Assembly (NCBI RefSeq): GCF_036084755.1
Contig: NZ_CP107968.1
Coordinates: forward strand, 6,100,501 to 6,164,500
DNA from: Streptomyces sp. NBC_00370
GTDB lineage: Bacteria; Actinomycetota; Actinomycetes; Streptomycetales; Streptomycetaceae
Reading direction: 5' to 3'
Length of the DNA: 64,000 nt
Positions 9,442-17,524 of the stretch are shown here, in pieces; positions within the stretch are counted from its first letter, which is position 1, and each line of letters opens with the position of its first letter. The translations under genes and the position numbers were made by a program. Below the pieces are notes generated by a model. That model had not been told where the DNA came from. It did not search any database and saw nothing but the letters and a program-made list of their open reading frames with translations.

Positions 9442-10050
9442 ATGGAAGCCTTCACGACACACACCGGCCGGGCCGTACCGCTGCGCCGCAGCAACGTCGA
9501 CACCGACCAGATCATCCCCGCCCACTGGCTGAAGAAGGTCACCCGCGACGGCTACGAGGACGGGCTCTTCGAGGCGTGGCGCAAGGACCCGGAGTTCGTG
9601 CTGAACCAGCAGCGGTACGCGGGTGCCAGCGTGCTGGTCGCCGGACCGGAGTTCGGCACCGGATCCTCGCGCGAACACGCCGCGTGGGCCCTGCAGAACT
9701 ACGGCTTCAAGGCCGTCATCTCGTCGCGGTTCGCCGACATCTTCCGGGGCAACAGCCTCAAGAACGGTCTGCTGACGGTCGTTCTGGACCAGGACGTGGT
9801 CGAATCCCTCTGGCAGCTGGTGGAGAGCGACGCCAAGACCGAGGTCACCGTGGACCTGGAGGCGCGCCAGGTACGGGCCACGGCGCCCGACGGGACCGCA
9901 CTGTCGGCTGATTTCGACCTTGACGAGAACGCCCGCTGGCGGTTGCTGAACGGGCTCGACGACATCGGACTCACCCTTCAGAACGAAGCTGACATCGCGA
10001 CTTACGAGGCCTCGCGACCGTCCTTCAAACCCCGCACAATTACCGTCTGA
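9442..10050 (+). CDS. leuD: 3-isopropylmalate dehydratase small subunit
   Basis: A 202-residue swivel subunit paired with LeuC. It shows the family start EAFTTHTGRAVPLRRSNVDTDQIIPA and the motif FGTGSSREHAAWAL. It begins two bases after leuC and is followed by a strong hairpin, so leuCD is a two-gene operon. Confidence 0.97.
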   Translation: MEAFTTHTGRAVPLRRSNVDTDQIIPAHWLKKVTRDGYEDGLFEAWRKDPEFVLNQQRYAGASVLVAGPEFGTGSSREHAAWALQNYGFKAVISSRFADIFRGNSLKNGLLTVVLDQDVVESLWQLVESDAKTEVTVDLEARQVRATAPDGTALSADFDLDENARWRLLNGLDDIGLTLQNEADIATYEASRPSFKPRTITV

Positions 10051-10067
10051 TCAGGCCTTTTACCCTC

Positions 10068-10099
10068 CTGCACCCCCTGCCTCACGGCAGGGGGTGCAG
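10068..10099 (+). terminator. Terminator of leuCD
   Basis: Perfect 14-bp stem CTGCACCCCCTGCC / GGCAGGGGGTGCAG with a 4-base loop. There is no T-run, as is common for Streptomyces terminators. Confidence 0.75.
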
Positions 10100-10154
10100 T
10101 TGCATGTTGAGACCCTGTCGGGCGACAACTCGCCCCAGATGGCACAATCGGTGC

Positions 10155-10382
10155 ATGGAACCCGACGGCCAACTCAAGCTTTACCGGTTGGTCGCCGAAC
10201 AACTGAAAGAGGCGCACATCAGGGTGCGCACCCTGCAAGTCCCGGCGGGCGTACGCACGGCGCTCTCCAGGAAACTGCTGGTCATCACGGCTGCGGCGAA
10301 GCACGATCTCCCGGATGCAGCAAGGCGTCTGGACCGATTGATGAAGGACCTCGACGAGGGTCGATTTCCGGAAGGTGACTGA
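10155..10382 (+). CDS. Small conserved helical protein
   Basis: A 75-residue protein beginning MEPDGQLKLYRLVAEQLKEAH. It is charged and mostly helical, with no cysteines, signal or membrane segment. It looks like the conserved Streptomyces protein always found between leuD and hupS. Codon third positions are G/C-rich from the ATG at 10155 but not before it, which fixes the start. Function unknown; the size and basic/acidic helices would fit a small adaptor. Confidence 0.75.
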   Translation: MEPDGQLKLYRLVAEQLKEAHIRVRTLQVPAGVRTALSRKLLVITAAAKHDLPDAARRLDRLMKDLDEGRFPEGD

Positions 10383-10445
10383 CCTCCGAGGAACTCCACC
10401 AGGTCGACTTCGTTGCGGCACTAGGGTGATTAGCCCGTTTCGTGT

Positions 10446-10474
10446 TTGATTTGCGGTATATATCTGCCTAACGT
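10446..10474 (+). promoter_or_regulatory. Predicted hupS promoter
   Basis: TTGATT-N17-TAACGT in an unusually AT-rich stretch, giving a leader of about 45 bases before the hupS GTG. Confidence 0.4.
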
Positions 10475-10525
10475 GCGAAAAAGCTTGAACACTTTCGTTC
10501 TGGCAATGTCTCCGAAGGGGAAGAC

Positions 10526-11176
10526 GTGAACAAGGCGCAGCTCGTAGAAGCGATTGCGGACAAGGTCGGCGGCCGTCAGCAGGCCGCGGACGCGGTCGAC
10601 GCGGTACTCGACGCGGTGGTCCGCGCGGTTGTCGCCGGTGACCGGGTCTCGGTGACCGGATTCGGCTCGTTCGAGAAGGTCGACCGTCCGGCCAGGTACG
10701 CCCGCAACCCGCAGACGGGTGAGCGCGTACGGGTCAAGAAGACCTCGGTGCCGCGCTTCCGCGCGGGCCAGGGCTTCAAGGATCTGGTCAGCGGCTCGAA
10801 GAAGCTCCCCAAGAACGACGTGGCGGTCAAGAAGGCCCCCAAGGGCAGCCTCTCGGGCGGTTCTTCCACCCGTACGACCGCCAAGGCCGCGGCCAAGAAG
10901 GCCACCGCCAAGAAGACCACCGCGGCGCGCGGCACCACCGCCCGTACGTCGGCGGCCAAGACGACAGCGGCGAAGAAGACGGGCTCGGCGAGGAAGACCT
11001 CGGCCAAGAAGACCAGCGCCGCCTCCTCGACCGCCAAGAAGACCACCGGCACGGCCAAGAAGGCCGCCGCCAAGAAGACGGCTCCGGCCAAGAAGGCCGT
11101 CGCCAAGAAGGCCCCGGCCAAGAAGGCCACCGCGCGCACCACCACGGCCAAGAAGACGGTCGCCAGGAAGAAGTAA
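10526..11176 (+). CDS. hupS: HU-family nucleoid protein with Lys/Ala-rich tail (HupS)
   Basis: A 216-residue two-part histone-like protein. Residues 1-95 are a normal HU fold (MNKAQLVEAIADKVGG, then GFGSFEKVDRPARYARNPQTGE and the DNA-binding arm). The rest is a low-complexity Lys/Ala/Thr tail with many AAKK and TAKK units, resembling eukaryotic linker histone H1. In Streptomyces this form, HupS, compacts the spore nucleoid and is induced in sporulation. The GTG follows GAAGGGG. It has its own promoter and terminator, so it is monocistronic. Confidence 0.95.
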   Translation: MNKAQLVEAIADKVGGRQQAADAVDAVLDAVVRAVVAGDRVSVTGFGSFEKVDRPARYARNPQTGERVRVKKTSVPRFRAGQGFKDLVSGSKKLPKNDVAVKKAPKGSLSGGSSTRTTAKAAAKKATAKKTTAARGTTARTSAAKTTAAKKTGSARKTSAKKTSAASSTAKKTTGTAKKAAAKKTAPAKKAVAKKAPAKKATARTTTAKKTVARKK

Positions 11177-11200
11177 GCGCTACAAGGCCACTCACGCACC

Positions 11201-11230
11201 GGGCCGGGCTCCCTCCGGGGAGCCCGGCCC
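11201..11230. terminator. Terminator after hupS
   Basis: Perfect 12-bp GC stem GGGCCGGGCTCC / GGAGCCCGGCCC with a 6-base loop. It lies between hupS and the leftward gene at 11285. Confidence 0.75.
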
Positions 11231-11284
11231 GCGGCGTTGAGCCCTGACGGTCCTGTCGGGTCCGGTCGGTCCTGCCGGCCGGGG

Positions 11285-11488
11285 TCAGAACGTCTGGAGC
11301 GTCACCAGCGTGATCCGGCGCTCGGCGCCGTCGCCCTCGGTCTCGATACGCACCCGCTGACCCGGCCGGAGCAGCCGCAGACCGCCGGCGTCGAACGCCT
11401 CGGCCGCGAACTCCACGGGTGTGCCGTCGTCCAGGAGGACGCTGCCACTGCGCGTCTGCGCCGAGTAGGTGTAAGCGGTCGCCTGCAT
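11285..11488 (-). CDS. Small beta-rich protein downstream of cofC (cold-shock-like fold)
   Basis: A 67-residue protein starting MQATAYTYSAQTRSGSVLLDDG. Alternating hydrophobic strands, the SGSVLLDDGTPVEF turn and the ending LRPGQRVRIETEGDGAERRITLVTLQTF resemble an OB or cold-shock-type barrel, although the RNP aromatic motifs of true Csp proteins are absent. It lies 16 bases after cofC on the same strand and is probably co-transcribed. The function is not known to me. Confidence 0.75.
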   Translation of the reverse strand: MQATAYTYSAQTRSGSVLLDDGTPVEFAAEAFDAGGLRLLRPGQRVRIETEGDGAERRITLVTLQTF

Positions 11489-11504
11489 GGCCCCAGCGTA
11501 TCGG

Positions 11505-12194
11505 TCAGTGCCAGGGCTGCGGCCCCGCCAGCGGCTCGTACCCCGGGTAGCGCGACGCCGTGTGCGGACCGAGGCCCAGCGCCGCCGCCACCAGCAGATC
11601 CTCGCCCGTGTCCACATCGCGCCGTACCGAATCGACGTCCGTCAGGACAATTTCCACCGCGCCCGACGACAAATGCCGAAGCCGGGAAGGACCGCCGAAT
11701 GCGGGGGCCAATTCCACGGAAGGGGCAGCGGCCAGCAATGTCGTACCGATTCCTGACGCGTCGGCGAGAAATGCGCGGGGGAAAACAGCGGCGGCCGACA
11801 GCACCCTGGCCAGTTCCTCGGGACGCAGCGCCGGCAGATCCGCGTTGAGCGCGGCGACCGGCGCGGCAGGGCGGCGCGCCCTGACCGTACGCGCGCCGTG
11901 CGCCAGCGCCGCGTTGAGACCCGCACCCGGCGCGTCCGGCACGATCCGTGCCCCCAGCGCCGACAACCCGTCCGCCGCCGTCGGATCGTCCGTGACTACG
12001 GACACATCGCGCACCGCAGCGCAGGACAGCGCCGCGGCCACGGTGTCCTGCGCGAACGCCAACGCGAGCCTGCGCCGCCGCACGTCACCGGCCGCCTGCG
12101 CGAGCCTGCTCTTGGCAAGCCACAGCGGCTTGAGCGGTACGACGAGGGACCAGCGGTCCGGCGGGTCGGTGTTCGTGGCGTGCTCCCCATGCAT
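11505..12194 (-). CDS. cofC: 2-phospho-L-lactate (or PEP) guanylyltransferase
   Basis: A 229-residue nucleotidyltransferase of the CofC/FbiD family. These make the guanylylated C3 precursor of coenzyme F420, from phosphoenolpyruvate in actinobacteria. The N-terminal loop LVVPLKPLWLAKSRLA and the motif AALNADLPAL (metal Asp) fit the family, as does FGGPSRLRHL near the end. The ATG at 12194 is kept although no strong ribosome site precedes it. It is divergent from plsC. F420 then serves reductases in secondary metabolism and redox balance. Confidence 0.9.
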   Translation of the reverse strand: MHGEHATNTDPPDRWSLVVPLKPLWLAKSRLAQAAGDVRRRRLALAFAQDTVAAALSCAAVRDVSVVTDDPTAADGLSALGARIVPDAPGAGLNAALAHGARTVRARRPAAPVAALNADLPALRPEELARVLSAAAVFPRAFLADASGIGTTLLAAAPSVELAPAFGGPSRLRHLSSGAVEIVLTDVDSVRRDVDTGEDLLVAAALGLGPHTASRYPGYEPLAGPQPWH

Positions 12195-12351
12195 GTGTAC
12201 CGGCCCTCTATTGTGGCCCGACCGCGCCGTTGTCCACGGCGCCGGTCACGGAGGCTGGGCGTACGGTGTTCTCGACAGACCAGGGGCCTGGGGCGACACT
12301 TGACCCCCGGCAGCCAGGCAGCCAGCCAGGCCCTAAGAGGAAGGTGTCCGA

Positions 12352-13143
12352 GTGTCCCGCCGCAGAATCGGCTTCTGGTACCGCCTTGCGGCGGTCCTCG
12401 CGAAACCACCGCTCATCCTTCTGCTCAAGCGGGACTGGCAGGGAGCGGAACGTATGCCGGCCGACGGCGGATTCATCACCGCGGTGAATCACAATTCGCA
12501 TCTCGACCCCTTTGCCTATGCCCACTTCCAGTACAACACCGGCCGCGTCCCGAGATTCCTCGCCAAGCACGGCCTGTTCACCAAAGGATTCGTCGGCGCC
12601 GTGATGCGCGGTACGGGTCAGATCCCGGTCTACCGCGAGAGCACCGACGCGCTGAGCGCCTTCCGCGCCGCCATCGACGCCGTGGAGCGCGGCGAGTGCG
12701 TCGCCTTCTACCCCGAGGGCACCCTCACCCGTGACCCGGACCAGTGGCCGATGACCGCCAAGACGGGCGCCGCCAGGGTCGCGCTGCAGACCAAGTGCCC
12801 GGTCATCCCCGTCGCGCAGTGGGGCGCCAACGCCCTGCTCCCGCCGTACGCGAAGAAGCCCGACCTCTTCCCGCGCAAGACGCACCACGTACTCGTCGGC
12901 GAGCCCGTCGACCTGACGCGGTTCTACGGCAAGGACATGACCCCCGACGTGCTGCGGGAGGCCACCGAGGTCATCATGGCCGCCGTCACCGAACTGCTGG
13001 TGGAGCTGCGCGGGGAGCCCGCGCCCGCCGAGGTCTACGACCACCGCAAGGCCAGGGCGGAACAGCGCCGCATCGCCGCCGAGAAGGCCGCGGTGAAGCC
13101 GGCGCCCGTCGAACGAGAAGTGGAAGAAGAGGGATCGTCGTGA
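12352..13143 (+). CDS. plsC: 1-acyl-sn-glycerol-3-phosphate acyltransferase family protein
   Basis: A 263-residue acyltransferase of phospholipid synthesis. The catalytic HX4D motif is NHNSHLD (about residues 46-52) and the phosphate-binding motif is FYPEGT (about 121-126). A basic amphipathic N-terminus fits membrane association. The C-terminus is a charged tail beyond the core. The GTG start follows GAGGAAGG. It overlaps gpsA by 4 bases, which makes sense because GpsA supplies the glycerol-3-phosphate backbone. Confidence 0.92.
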   Translation: MSRRRIGFWYRLAAVLAKPPLILLLKRDWQGAERMPADGGFITAVNHNSHLDPFAYAHFQYNTGRVPRFLAKHGLFTKGFVGAVMRGTGQIPVYRESTDALSAFRAAIDAVERGECVAFYPEGTLTRDPDQWPMTAKTGAARVALQTKCPVIPVAQWGANALLPPYAKKPDLFPRKTHHVLVGEPVDLTRFYGKDMTPDVLREATEVIMAAVTELLVELRGEPAPAEVYDHRKARAEQRRIAAEKAAVKPAPVEREVEEEGSS

Positions 13144-14141
13144 CACGGGTTGCCGTCTTCGGAGCGGGATCGTGGGGCACGGCGTTCGCCATGGTCCTCG
13201 CCGACGCGGGGAGCGAGGTGACCCTGTGGGGCCGCCGCCGCGATCTCGTCGAGACCATCACCCGTACCCACACCAACCCCGAGTACCTGCCGGGCGTCGA
13301 ACTCCCCGCCTCCGTACGGGCCACGGCCGACCCGGCGGAGGCCGCGGACGGCGCCGACTTCACCGTGCTCACCGTCCCCTCGCAGACGCTGCGCGCCAAC
13401 CTCGCCGAGTGGGCGCCCGTCCTGCCGCCCGACACCGTCCTCGTCTCGCTGATGAAGGGCGTCGAACTCGGCACGGCCAAGCGGATGAGCGAGGTCATCG
13501 AGGAGGTCGCGAAGGCGCCCGCCGAGCGGATCGCCGTGGTCACCGGGCCCAACCTGGCCGGGGAGATCGCCGCCAGGATGCCCGCCGCCGCCGTGGTCGC
13601 CTGCCGCGACGAGTCGGTGGCCGAACGGCTCCAGGCCGCCTGCCACAACCCGTACTTCCGCCCGTACACCAACACCGACGTCGTCGGCTGCGAACTCGGC
13701 GGCGCCGTCAAGAACGTGATCGGTCTGGCCGTCGGGATCGCCGACGGCATGAAGTTCGGCGACAACACCTCGGCCTCCCTGATGACCCGCGGTCTCGCCG
13801 AGACCACCCGGCTCGGCCTCGCCATGGGCGCCGACCCGCACACCTTCTCCGGACTCGCCGGGATGGGCGACCTGATCGCCACCTGCTCGTCGCCGCTCTC
13901 GCGCAACCACACCTTCGGCATCAACCTGGGCCGCGGGATGACGCTCCAGGAGACCATCGCCGCGTCGAAGCAGACCGCCGAAGGCGTCAAGTCCTGCGAG
14001 TCGGTGCTCGATCTGGGCAGGCGGCACGGTGTCGACATGCCGATCACCGAAACCGTCGTGGACATCGTCCACAACGGCAAGTCGCCGCTGGTCGCCCTCA
14101 AGGAACTCATGTCACGCAGCGCCAAGGCGGAGCGGCACTGA
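13140..14141 (+). CDS. gpsA: NAD(P)-dependent glycerol-3-phosphate dehydrogenase
   Basis: A 333-residue enzyme reducing dihydroxyacetone phosphate to sn-glycerol-3-phosphate for lipids. Rossmann motif VAVFGAGSWGTAFA is at the start, the catalytic Lys in ELGGAVKNVIGLAVG and the signature GLAGMGDLIATCSSPLSRN follow. The GTG start overlaps the plsC stop in a GTGA junction, indicating translational coupling. Confidence 0.96.
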   Translation: MTRVAVFGAGSWGTAFAMVLADAGSEVTLWGRRRDLVETITRTHTNPEYLPGVELPASVRATADPAEAADGADFTVLTVPSQTLRANLAEWAPVLPPDTVLVSLMKGVELGTAKRMSEVIEEVAKAPAERIAVVTGPNLAGEIAARMPAAAVVACRDESVAERLQAACHNPYFRPYTNTDVVGCELGGAVKNVIGLAVGIADGMKFGDNTSASLMTRGLAETTRLGLAMGADPHTFSGLAGMGDLIATCSSPLSRNHTFGINLGRGMTLQETIAASKQTAEGVKSCESVLDLGRRHGVDMPITETVVDIVHNGKSPLVALKELMSRSAKAERH

Positions 14142-14210
14142 GTAGCGGGCGCGCCGGTGCGGGCGCGGGCCGCTGACCTGGGCGCCTGCACCGGGTACTC
14201 TCATCGCGAT

Positions 14211-15374
14211 ATGAGCAGCGAGAACTCCTTCCAGAGCCCTGAGCAGCCGCTCCGCAAACCCCGCGTGGCCGTCGTCTTCGGCGGCCGGAGCTCCGAACAC
14301 GCCATTTCGGTGGTCACGGCCGGCGCCGTACTGCGGTCCATCGACCGCGAGAAGTACGACGTCCTGCCCATCGGGATCACCACGGACGGCCGCTGGGCCC
14401 TCACCGCCGACGACCCGGAGCGGATGGCCATCACCGGGTCGACGCTGCCGAGCGTCGAGAACATCGCCGAGTCCACGGACGGCGCAGTCGTCCTGTCGGT
14501 CGACCCCGGCAGCCGCGAAGTCGTCTACAGCGAACCCGGCTCGGTGCCCAAGGCACTCGGCGAGGTCGACGTCGTCTTCCCCGTCCTGCACGGCCCGTAC
14601 GGCGAGGACGGCACCCTCCAGGGGCTGCTGGAACTCGCCGACGTGCCCTACGTCGGAGCGGGCGTCCTCGCCTCCGCCGTCGGCCAGGACAAGGAGTACA
14701 TGAAGCGGGTGTTCACCTCGTTCGGGCTGCCGGTCGGTCCGTACGTGGTCGTACGCCCCCGCGAATGGCAGACCGCCGACAACGGCGCCGCCGCCCGCAA
14801 GAAGATCGTGGACTTCGCCGCCGAACACGGCTGGCCGCTCTTCGTGAAGCCGGCCCGCGCCGGGTCCTCCATGGGCATCACCAAGGTCGACGACCCGTCC
14901 GGCCTGGACGAGGCGATTGCCGAGGCGCAGCGCCACGACCCCAAGATCCTGGTGGAGTCGCTGCTGCGGGGCCGTGAGATCGAGTGCGGTGTCCTGGAGT
15001 TCGAGGACGGCCCGCGCGCCAGCCTGCCGGCCGAGATCCCGCCCGTCGTCGACCACGGCTTCTACGACTTCGAGGCCAAGTACATCGACTCGGCCACCGG
15101 ACTCGTCCCCGCGCCGCTCACCGACGAGCAGACCGCCGAGGTACGGCGGCTCGCCGTCGACGCGTTCGAGGCCGCGTCCTGCGAAGGGCTCGTCCGGGCC
15201 GACTTCTTCCTCACCGAGGACGGCACGTTCGTCATCAACGAGATCAACACCATGCCGGGCTTCACCCCGATCTCGATGTTCCCCCGGATGTGGCAGGAGA
15301 CCGGCGTCGGCTACGCCGAACTCATCGACCTGCTGATCCAGGCCGCGCTGCGCCGCCCGACCGGCCTGCGCTGA
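14211..15374 (+). CDS. ddlA: D-alanine--D-alanine ligase
   Basis: A 387-residue ATP-grasp ligase forming the D-Ala-D-Ala end of peptidoglycan precursors. It has the N-terminal start VAVVFGGRSSEHAISVVTAG, the ATP-binding loop KPARAGSSMGITKV and the Mg-binding end NEINTMPGFTPISMFP. A Tyr in DFEAKYIDSATG is typical of a depsipeptide-inactive D-Ala ligase, so it does not look like a vancomycin-resistance D-Lac ligase. The ATG at 14211 is chosen because homologues begin shortly before this VAVVFGG strand. Confidence 0.95.
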   Translation: MSSENSFQSPEQPLRKPRVAVVFGGRSSEHAISVVTAGAVLRSIDREKYDVLPIGITTDGRWALTADDPERMAITGSTLPSVENIAESTDGAVVLSVDPGSREVVYSEPGSVPKALGEVDVVFPVLHGPYGEDGTLQGLLELADVPYVGAGVLASAVGQDKEYMKRVFTSFGLPVGPYVVVRPREWQTADNGAAARKKIVDFAAEHGWPLFVKPARAGSSMGITKVDDPSGLDEAIAEAQRHDPKILVESLLRGREIECGVLEFEDGPRASLPAEIPPVVDHGFYDFEAKYIDSATGLVPAPLTDEQTAEVRRLAVDAFEAASCEGLVRADFFLTEDGTFVINEINTMPGFTPISMFPRMWQETGVGYAELIDLLIQAALRRPTGLR

Positions 15375-15387
15375 GCGGCGCCGCACG

Positions 15388-15553
15388 CTAGGGCCTGTCG
15401 TTCGGATCTTGCCGGGCTCGCGTGGGCTGGTGCCGCGCCTCGCGGCGTTGTCGTCGGTCGGCGACGCTCCGCGTCGCCTCCCTCCTCCGCCTTGCGATCC
15501 ACGACACCGGCCCACGCTCCCTGATCCGGCCTGATCCAAACGAAAGACCCTAG
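15388..15553. repeat. Dispersed Streptomyces inverted-repeat element
   Basis: A 166-base segment bounded by related inverted ends: CTAGGGCCTGTCGTTCGGATC on the left, and on the right the complement of CTAGGGTCTTTCGTTTGGATC. Inside are further dyads (GGCTCGCGTGGGC/GCCCACGC and CGGCGACGCTCCGCGTCGCC). From memory, closely similar non-coding units are scattered through many Streptomyces chromosomes. The right end supplies the stop codon of the lipoprotein gene at 15550. No coding capacity. Confidence 0.7.
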
Positions 15554-16050
15554 AGGCTGGCGGGCACCGTCTTCTTCACCGGTTCCGCCAGCCCCGCGAG
15601 CGGGGTGGCGTCGTTGGCGTACTGCTTGCCCATGGTGACCTCCACATACGTCTTGCGGTAGGTCGTGGTGAAGCGGGGCCCCGAGTCCCGCTGCTCCACC
15701 AGCCAGTTGACGCCGTCGGCCTCCACGGCGTTGGCGGCGGGGTCGGTCATCTTCGCCGGCCGGGGGATGCCGCAGCGCAGCACGATCGCGCCATCCCCCC
15801 AGCCGGCGGTCAGCTCGGAACTCGGCTCGGGATCCTTCCGGTCAAGACCCGCCAGGGTCTTCGGCAGCGCCTTGTGCAGCGCGTCGCAGAGCTTCGCCTC
15901 CGGCGGGGGCGGGCTGGGAACCGCCACCGACGCCGTGGCGTCTGTGGCGGAGCAGCCCACGGCGGCCGACAGCAGAACGACGGCGGGCAGGCAGCCGAGC
16001 AGACGGCCGGATAGCCTGCGGCGGAGGGCCGGGTGGCGGGAAGGGATCAC
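15550..16050 (-). CDS. DUF3515 family lipoprotein
   Basis: A 166-residue secreted lipoprotein. The signal peptide has Arg residues, a hydrophobic core (LLGCLPAVVLLSAAVGC) and lipobox AAVGC. The mature part is the DUF3515 domain (LCDALHKALPKTLAGL, then WGDGAIVLRCGIPRP). Its stop codon TAG lies within the terminal CTAG of a dispersed repeat, so the last residues may have been altered by that insertion. DUF3515 proteins sit beside ddl and thiL in most Streptomyces, but their role is unknown. Confidence 0.88.
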   Translation of the reverse strand: MIPSRHPALRRRLSGRLLGCLPAVVLLSAAVGCSATDATASVAVPSPPPPEAKLCDALHKALPKTLAGLDRKDPEPSSELTAGWGDGAIVLRCGIPRPAKMTDPAANAVEADGVNWLVEQRDSGPRFTTTYRKTYVEVTMGKQYANDATPLAGLAEPVKKTVPASL

Positions 16051-16070
16051 CGGCCAAGGGTAGACGGGGG

Positions 16071-16304
16071 CTACAGGTGCACGACCGGGCAGGTCAGGGT
16101 TCGGGTGATGCCGTCCACTTGCTGGATCTTGGCAACCACCATGCGGCCCAGCTCGTCGACGGTGTCCGCCTGCGCGCGGACGATGACGTCGTAGGGGCCT
16201 GTCACGTCTTCTGCCTGGATGACTCCCGGAAGCTTTGCGATGGTCTCGGCGACCAGAGTCGCCTTTCCCACCTCGGTCTGAATAAGGATGTACGCCTGTA
16301 CCAC
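16071..16304 (-). CDS. Stand-alone AsnC/Lrp ligand-binding (RAM) domain protein
   Basis: A 77-residue protein that is only the effector domain of Lrp/AsnC regulators, with no helix-turn-helix. The fold shows as VQAYILIQTEVGKA, then GPYDVIVRAQADTVDELGRMVV. Such proteins form rings and may bind amino acids or pair with full-length Lrp proteins. The GTG follows GGAGG at good spacing. It lies 20 bases from the lipoprotein gene on the same strand and is the first gene of that pair. Confidence 0.9.
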   Translation of the reverse strand: MVQAYILIQTEVGKATLVAETIAKLPGVIQAEDVTGPYDVIVRAQADTVDELGRMVVAKIQQVDGITRTLTCPVVHL

Positions 16305-16521
16305 GGAACCTCCAGGGCGGCCACGAGGATCATGTGGGGAGTAAAGAGACGCCACGGTATCGCGTCGTCACCGGCGACGGGGAGACCCGGGCACGCAGTG
16401 ACACCTGACGCGTGGCATACCGCATCGGCAAGTTGACGTATCACTTGACGGTACCTACAGCAGTGACGGCTCGCGACCGCGGACACGGGACGCGGCGAGA
16501 CACGATGAGAGGGGAGACTCG

Positions 16522-17493
16522 GTGAAGGGAACCGTGGGCGAGTTGGGGGAGTTCGGGCTCATCAGGGAGCTCACTTCCCGGCTCACCACCACCCCGGCGG
16601 TCAGGCTGGGGCCAGGTGACGACGCCGCGGTCGTGGCCGCACCCGACCGCAGGGTCGTGGCGAGTACGGATCTGCTCCTCGAAGGGCGGCACTTCCGCCG
16701 CGACTGGTCGACGGCCTACGACGTGGGACGCAAGGGCGCGGCGCAGAACCTCGCCGACATCGCGGCCATGGGCGCCGTCCCGACGGCGCTGCTCCTCGGG
16801 CTCGTCGTGCCGGCCGAACTCCCCGTCACCTGGCCGACGGAGCTGATGGACGGCATCCGCGACGAGTGCCAGGTGGCCGGCGCCGCCGTGGTCGGCGGCG
16901 ATGTCGTACGCGGCGACACGATCACCCTCGCCATCACGGCACTCGGTGACCTCCGCAACCACGAGCCGGTGCTCAGGTCGGGTGCGCGGCCCGGCGATGT
17001 CGTCGCGTACACCGGCTGGTTGGGCTGGTCGGCGGCCGGGCACGCGGTGCTCTCCCGGGGGTTCCGCTCACCGCGCGCCTTCGTCGAGGCGCACCGCAGG
17101 CCCGAACCGCCGTACCACGCGGGCCCGGCGGCCGCCGGGCTCGGAGCCACCGCCATGACCGACGTCAGCGACGGACTCGTCGCGGACCTCGGCCATATCG
17201 CGGAGGCCAGCAAGGTCCGTATCGATCTGCGCTCCGGGCTCATCGACATCCCCTCCCAGATGAACGACATCGGGCAGGCCGTCGGCATCGACCCGCTGCA
17301 GTGGGTGCTGACCGGGGGAGAGGACCACGCGATCGTCGCCACGTTCCCGCAGGACGTGAAGCTGCCGGCCCGCTGGAAGGTGATCGGCGAGGTCCTCAAC
17401 CCCTCGGCGCTGCCCCAGGTGACGGTCGACGGGGCGCCGTGGACCAGGAAGGGCGGCTGGGACCACTTCGGGGACATCGAGGACACGAAGTAG
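16522..17493 (+). CDS. thiL: Thiamine-monophosphate kinase
   Basis: A 323-residue enzyme that phosphorylates thiamine phosphate to thiamine diphosphate. It belongs to the PurM/AIR-synthase fold: GDDAAVV near residue 33, STDLLLEGRHF, the Asp in GGDVVRGD, and TDVSDGLVADL. It starts at a GTG preceded by GAGGGGAG. thiD follows 31 bases later. I see no TPP riboswitch in the 217 bases upstream. Confidence 0.95.
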   Translation: MKGTVGELGEFGLIRELTSRLTTTPAVRLGPGDDAAVVAAPDRRVVASTDLLLEGRHFRRDWSTAYDVGRKGAAQNLADIAAMGAVPTALLLGLVVPAELPVTWPTELMDGIRDECQVAGAAVVGGDVVRGDTITLAITALGDLRNHEPVLRSGARPGDVVAYTGWLGWSAAGHAVLSRGFRSPRAFVEAHRRPEPPYHAGPAAAGLGATAMTDVSDGLVADLGHIAEASKVRIDLRSGLIDIPSQMNDIGQAVGIDPLQWVLTGGEDHAIVATFPQDVKLPARWKVIGEVLNPSALPQVTVDGAPWTRKGGWDHFGDIEDTK

Positions 17494-17524
17494 CCCACGA
17501 GCCGGCGCGCAGTAGATTCGGGGC

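Noticed and set aside
16305..16521. TPP riboswitch before thiL
   Set aside because: The conserved CTGAGA and ACCTGA elements are absent.
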